A stretch of 8,030 nt of DNA, taken from CBFGTV01 sp965652145 (GTDB lineage Bacteria; Bacillota; Clostridia; Peptostreptococcales; Natronincolaceae). The stretch lies in NCBI GenBank assembly GCA_965652145.1, contig CBFGTV010000107.1:1-8030 (forward strand), given 5' to 3'. The translations under genes and the position numbers were made by a program. The notes beneath the pieces are model-generated. The model was not told the DNA's origin and ran no database searches. It saw nothing but the letters and a program-made list of their open reading frames with translations. Each line of letters opens with the position of its first letter. Positions within the stretch are counted from its first letter, which is position 1. Below are positions 5,741 to 8,030 of this stretch, in pieces.

Positions 5741-5761
5741 ATAATGGTATAACCCCATTAT
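5741..5761. promoter_or_regulatory. Palindrome at the ferritin transcription start, possible operator
   Basis: ATAATGG (5741-5747) and CCATTAT (5755-5761) are perfect reverse complements separated by 7 bases. The site covers the start predicted from the minus-strand promoter at 5764-5792. A metal- or peroxide-responsive repressor would be reasonable for a ferritin gene, and the ATAAT/ATTAT ends recall Fur/PerR half-sites. However, the 7-7-7 spacing is not the classical 7-1-7 box, so the regulator is unknown. The alternative is a small 5'-leader hairpin. Confidence 0.4.
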
Positions 5762-5763
5762 TC

Positions 5764-5792
5764 ATGTTAAAATGAAATCAGTTAAAAGTCAA
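5764..5792 (-). promoter_or_regulatory. Candidate ferritin promoter
   Basis: Read on the minus strand, TTGACT (complement of 5787-5792, five of six consensus bases) is followed by 17 bases and TAACAT (complement of 5764-5769, four of six). Transcription would start near 5757, giving a leader of about 60 bases to the ATG at 5695. Confidence 0.5.
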
Positions 5793-5810
5793 TTCAATAG
5801 CAACTATCTT
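5782..5810 (+). promoter_or_regulatory. Weak candidate promoter of the HAD gene
   Basis: TTAAAA (5782-5787, four of six), 17 bases, TATCTT (5805-5810, four of six). Its -35 box abuts and overlaps by one base the -35 of the opposing ferritin promoter. This is the best plus-strand match in the region but it is weak. Confidence 0.28.
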
Positions 5811-5845
5811 ATATCATACCCATCGTCCATCAATCCTAACAAGAT

Positions 5846-5864
5846 ATTAACAATTAACATTAAG
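5846..5864 (+). repeat. Short tandem repeat ATTAACA in the HAD gene leader
   Basis: Two adjacent copies of ATTAACA (5846-5852, 5853-5859) are followed by a partial third (TTAAG, 5860-5864). They lie 36-54 bases upstream of the HAD start codon. They could be a binding site, or may be chance in AT-rich DNA. Confidence 0.3.
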
Positions 5865-5899
5865 CCATACAAGCTTTTCAGCTAGGGGAGGAATGTAAA

Positions 5900-6784
5900 A
5901 TGAACTACCGGCTTTTAGCCACCGATATGGATGGTACCTTGTTAAAGGATAATAAAACAATTTCCAAAGAAAATTTAAGGGCAATTCATGAGGCTGTAGA
6001 CCTGGGAATGGAGCTGGTGATTTGTACAGGCCGGCCCTTTGGAGCTTTAAAGCCCTATTTAACCCAAATAGGCTTCCCTTGCTGGCTGGTGACCAATAAC
6101 GGGGCCGTTATACGGGACAAAGGCGGAAGGATTGTTCGGCAGATTAATCTAAAGCAAGCTGTTCTTAAAAAGGTGCTTGCAATATTAAATGACGCTGAAA
6201 TCTATTATCATGGAGCAGATATTAATTATACTTATATTCGCTCCTACAAAGAACGAATTAAGCTTTATCATGGGTTTATGAGAAATCATGGACTCAACTG
6301 GCCCCAAGCCTCCATAAAAGCCTTAAGCACCATATTTTTAAAGGATAGCCATCGACGGATTAATATTAATGAATACGCAAACCAGGGAGTGCAATTAAAC
6401 AGCCTGTTTATTTATGATGAAAATCCTGAAAAACTGATGGAGGTAAAAAAGGCCCTTGAAGAAATTCCCGAAATTCAAATCACCAGCTCAGGAAAAAATA
6501 ACCTGGAAATATTAGATCCTATGGCCACCAAGGGCTCAGCCCTTAGTGAAGTGGCCAAAACAATTAATATTGATCCAGAAGAAATAATGGCTGTAGGAGA
6601 TCAGCTTAATGATCTATCCATGATTAAATTTGCTGGCTTGGGAATCGCCATGGCCAATGCCGAAGAAGCTGTGTTGAAGGCTGCCGATTGGGTCACTAAA
6701 AGTAATGAAGAAAACGGAATTCAATATCTGCTAAAGAAAAAAATCCTTGATCCAAGAAAGCAGCTAGGAGAAAATCCCCTGTAA
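5900..6784 (+). CDS. Cof-type HAD-IIB family phosphatase
   Basis: This 294-residue cytoplasmic protein should be a magnesium-dependent phosphatase of the haloacid-dehalogenase superfamily. Family members typically act on sugar phosphates, nucleotides, flavin mononucleotide or similar small molecules, and the substrate cannot be told from sequence. Motif I DMDGTLL has nucleophile Asp9 and acid/base Asp11. Motif II is Thr43 in ICTGRP, motif III is Lys211 in ATKGSAL, and motif IV is GDQLNDLSM with Asp234 and Asp238. The C2-type cap lies between motifs II and III, roughly residues 85-190. The last ~20 residues (KKKILDPRKQLGENPL) form a short charged tail. GGGGAGG at 5885-5891 gives an 8-base spacing to the ATG. 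The DHODH-like gene starts 113 bases later with no terminator between, so partial co-transcription is possible. Confidence 0.94.
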   Translation: MNYRLLATDMDGTLLKDNKTISKENLRAIHEAVDLGMELVICTGRPFGALKPYLTQIGFPCWLVTNNGAVIRDKGGRIVRQINLKQAVLKKVLAILNDAEIYYHGADINYTYIRSYKERIKLYHGFMRNHGLNWPQASIKALSTIFLKDSHRRININEYANQGVQLNSLFIYDENPEKLMEVKKALEEIPEIQITSSGKNNLEILDPMATKGSALSEVAKTINIDPEEIMAVGDQLNDLSMIKFAGLGIAMANAEEAVLKAADWVTKSNEENGIQYLLKKKILDPRKQLGENPL

Positions 6785-6884
6785 TAAAACATATTTTCCA
6801 AATGAGCCCTCCAAATTTTGTTTATGATGCATATATTCAGGTAGAAATAAATATAATTAGAACCGCATCATTAACAAAGAGAAT

Positions 6885-6890
6885 GGAGGG
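6885..6890 (+). promoter_or_regulatory. Ribosome binding site fixing the DHODH-like start
   Basis: GGAGGG lies 7 bases before the ATG at 6898. The same frame is open upstream to an ATG at 6802, but the extra 32 residues are unlike the family N-terminus and that ATG lacks a ribosome binding site. A lone TATAAT at 6852-6857 with no good -35 may add a local promoter. Confidence 0.75.
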
Positions 6891-6897
6891 AATTAAT

Positions 6898-7899
6898 ATG
6901 AAGGATCTATCGACTCAATATATGGGAATTCAATTGAGAAATCCGATTGTGGCAGGGGCTAGTAGTCTGACAGGAGATATGGAGGCCCTAAAGGCCATTG
7001 AGCAGGCCGGTGCCGGGGCGGTGGTGATTAAATCCCTGTTTCAAGAGGAAGTTCAGCTAGAAAGCATTGATTTTGACCACAGCCTAAATCGGTATAATGA
7101 CCTGCACGCAGAAATGTTGACCCATTATCCCCATTTGGAACACGGTGGTGCCAGAGAGCATTTATTCTGGGTAAAACGAGCCAAGGAGTCTTTGAAAATC
7201 CCTGTTATTGCCAGCATTAACGCTGTTGATGCAGATGCCTGGATAGAATATGCCAAGGCCCTTGAAGAGACAGGAGTAGATGGCCTGGAGCTGAATTTCT
7301 ACTCTCTTCCCAGGGCCAGTGATCTATCGGCTTCAGAAATAGAGCAGCATCAGCTGGCGGTTTTAAAAGGAGTAAAGGCTGCAGTCAAAATACCTGTATC
7401 GGTTAAGCTAAGTCCTTACTATACTAATCTGACGGCCTTCACCAGGGCCCTTGAGGCCGCAGGGGCCGATGGAATTATCTTGTTTAACAGGCTATTTCAG
7501 CCCGATATCGACCTTGTCAGGGAGGAGGAAAAGGCCACCTTTGAGTTTTCTGATTCCTATGATAATAGGCTGACCCTAAGATGGACGGCACTATTGAGTG
7601 ATGAATTGAAGGCAGATATAATCAGCAATACAGGGATTATAACAACTGATGATGTGATTAAAATGCTTTTGGCAGGGGCTGCAGCAGTACAGGTGGTCAG
7701 TACCCTGTACAAAAATAAAATAGATTACCTCTTTACCATGCTAAAGGAGCTTGAGGACTGGATGGAGGAAAAACAGTACAACAGCCTCAAGGATTTCAGT
7801 GGAAAGCTAAGCAAAAAGAACTTAAAGGACCCCTGGGCCTATGAACGGGTCCATTATATAAAAATGCTTCTTTCCAAAAAGGATATAAAGCTCACCTAA
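6898..7899 (+). CDS. Dihydroorotate dehydrogenase-like FMN protein
   Basis: This 333-residue protein has a TIM-barrel flavoprotein fold of the DHODH family. It resembles the group usually annotated as dihydroorotate dehydrogenase-like, not proven PyrD. The N-terminus MKDLSTQYMGIQLRNPIVAGASSLT is the standard family opening. Lys45 (VVIKSLF) fits the flavin-contact Lys, LELNFYSLP (131-138) corresponds to the NLSCPN/NISSPN active-site loop, VKLSPYY (169-175) gives the second conserved Lys (170), Asn197 is in LFNRL, and SNTGI (243-247) fits the FMN phosphate-binding region. At the catalytic-base position a simple alignment places Ser136, where class 1 enzymes have Cys and class 2 Ser, but the Pro-Asn that follows is Leu-Pro. 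The C-terminal ~50 residues are charged and helical. No pyrimidine genes surround it, so a role in pyrimidine synthesis is not supported by context. A terminator follows. Confidence 0.9.
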   Translation: MKDLSTQYMGIQLRNPIVAGASSLTGDMEALKAIEQAGAGAVVIKSLFQEEVQLESIDFDHSLNRYNDLHAEMLTHYPHLEHGGAREHLFWVKRAKESLKIPVIASINAVDADAWIEYAKALEETGVDGLELNFYSLPRASDLSASEIEQHQLAVLKGVKAAVKIPVSVKLSPYYTNLTAFTRALEAAGADGIILFNRLFQPDIDLVREEEKATFEFSDSYDNRLTLRWTALLSDELKADIISNTGIITTDDVIKMLLAGAAAVQVVSTLYKNKIDYLFTMLKELEDWMEEKQYNSLKDFSGKLSKKNLKDPWAYERVHYIKMLLSKKDIKLT

Positions 7900-7917
7900 A
7901 GCGATAAAGTGTCATAT

Positions 7918-7946
7918 GGCACCCTAATTAACGGGTGTCTTTTTTT
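7918..7946 (+). terminator. Rho-independent terminator of the DHODH-like gene
   Basis: GGCACCC (7918-7924, one base shared with a G-U wobble pair) pairs with GGGTGTC (7933-7939) around an 8-base loop. Seven Ts (7940-7946) follow. It lies 19 bases after the stop codon. Confidence 0.82.
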
Positions 7947-7999
7947 GAAAATACTTTTCTAATTTTAAGACAATTATTATAATATAGTAATATAATTGC

Positions 8000-8028
8000 T
8001 TGAAATTGGCTACGATTAGGGGTATATC
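8000..8028 (+). promoter_or_regulatory. Candidate promoter for a gene beyond the right edge
   Basis: TTGAAA (8000-8005, five of six consensus bases), 17 bases, TATATC (8023-8028, four of six), preceded by a very AT-rich tract that could act as an UP element. The target gene is outside the window, so this is tentative. Confidence 0.35.
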
Positions 8029-8030
8029 AT

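Noticed and set aside
6852..6857. Perfect TATAAT upstream of the DHODH-like gene as a promoter
   Set aside because: No acceptable -35 box or extended -10 TG is present at 16-18 bp; in such AT-rich DNA a lone TATAAT is expected by chance.
6802..6897. In-frame 32-residue extension of the DHODH-like protein
   Set aside because: It has no ribosome binding site and low similarity to the family N-terminus; MKDLSTQYMGI at 6898 with GGAGGG upstream is the standard start.
7978..7983. TATAAT near the right edge as a promoter
   Set aside because: The -35 position holds only a poor T-rich match; TTGAAA/TATATC at 8000-8028 is the better candidate.
1..8030. CRISPR array, tRNA, rRNA, riboswitch, phage island or defence system
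   Set aside because: I saw no regularly spaced repeats, no cloverleaf or rRNA-like sequence, no recognised riboswitch core, and no cas, restriction, toxin-antitoxin, integrase or phage structural genes. The genes are mostly separate housekeeping or stress units.

Overview
The window looks like a chromosomal stretch of a low-GC Gram-positive anaerobe, most likely a clostridium (Bacillota). The support is AT-rich intergenic DNA, strong AGGAGG-type ribosome binding sites, sigma-A-like promoters with 17 bp spacers, U-tailed hairpin terminators, and the gene content: a clostridial-type amidase C-terminus, an FtnA-type ferritin, a YkuD L,D-transpeptidase and a dihydroorotate-dehydrogenase-like protein. 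Genus cannot be told from the sequence.

Layout. 3-140 is the tail of a small membrane-spanning protein, followed by a strong terminator (158-197). 247-876 is a zinc N-acetylmuramoyl-L-alanine amidase. 1062-1262 is a single-domain cold-shock protein with a near-consensus extended -10 promoter and its own terminator. 1456-2373 (exported L,D-transpeptidase with a peptidoglycan-binding domain) and 2407-3354 (TPR-like domain fused to an alpha/beta hydrolase) form a probable two-gene operon. 3391-3487 holds what looks like the decayed N-terminus of a second alpha/beta hydrolase, and the promoter of the next gene now lies inside it. 3543-5135 is a DEAD-box RNA helicase of DeaD/CsdA architecture. 5189-5695, on the minus strand, is a ferritin. 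5900-6784 is a Cof-type HAD phosphatase. 6898-7899 is a DHODH-like flavoprotein ending in a terminator. The last ~80 bases are AT-rich and may hold the promoter of a gene beyond the window.

How the genes relate. Two themes recur: cell-wall remodelling (amidase, L,D-transpeptidase) and RNA handling under stress or cold (cold-shock protein, DEAD-box helicase). Ferritin stores iron. Most genes appear to be separate transcription units, each with its own promoter or terminator, so this is a housekeeping neighbourhood and not one dedicated system. No gene-free stretch exceeds 300 bases; the longest is the 204-base ferritin/HAD divergent region.

I found no CRISPR array, tRNA, rRNA, intact insertion sequence or recognisable new multi-gene system. 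The points most worth checking are the hydrolase remnant, the 16-bp inverted repeat overlapping the helicase -35 box, the palindrome at the ferritin transcription start, and the altered active-site loop of the DHODH-like protein.
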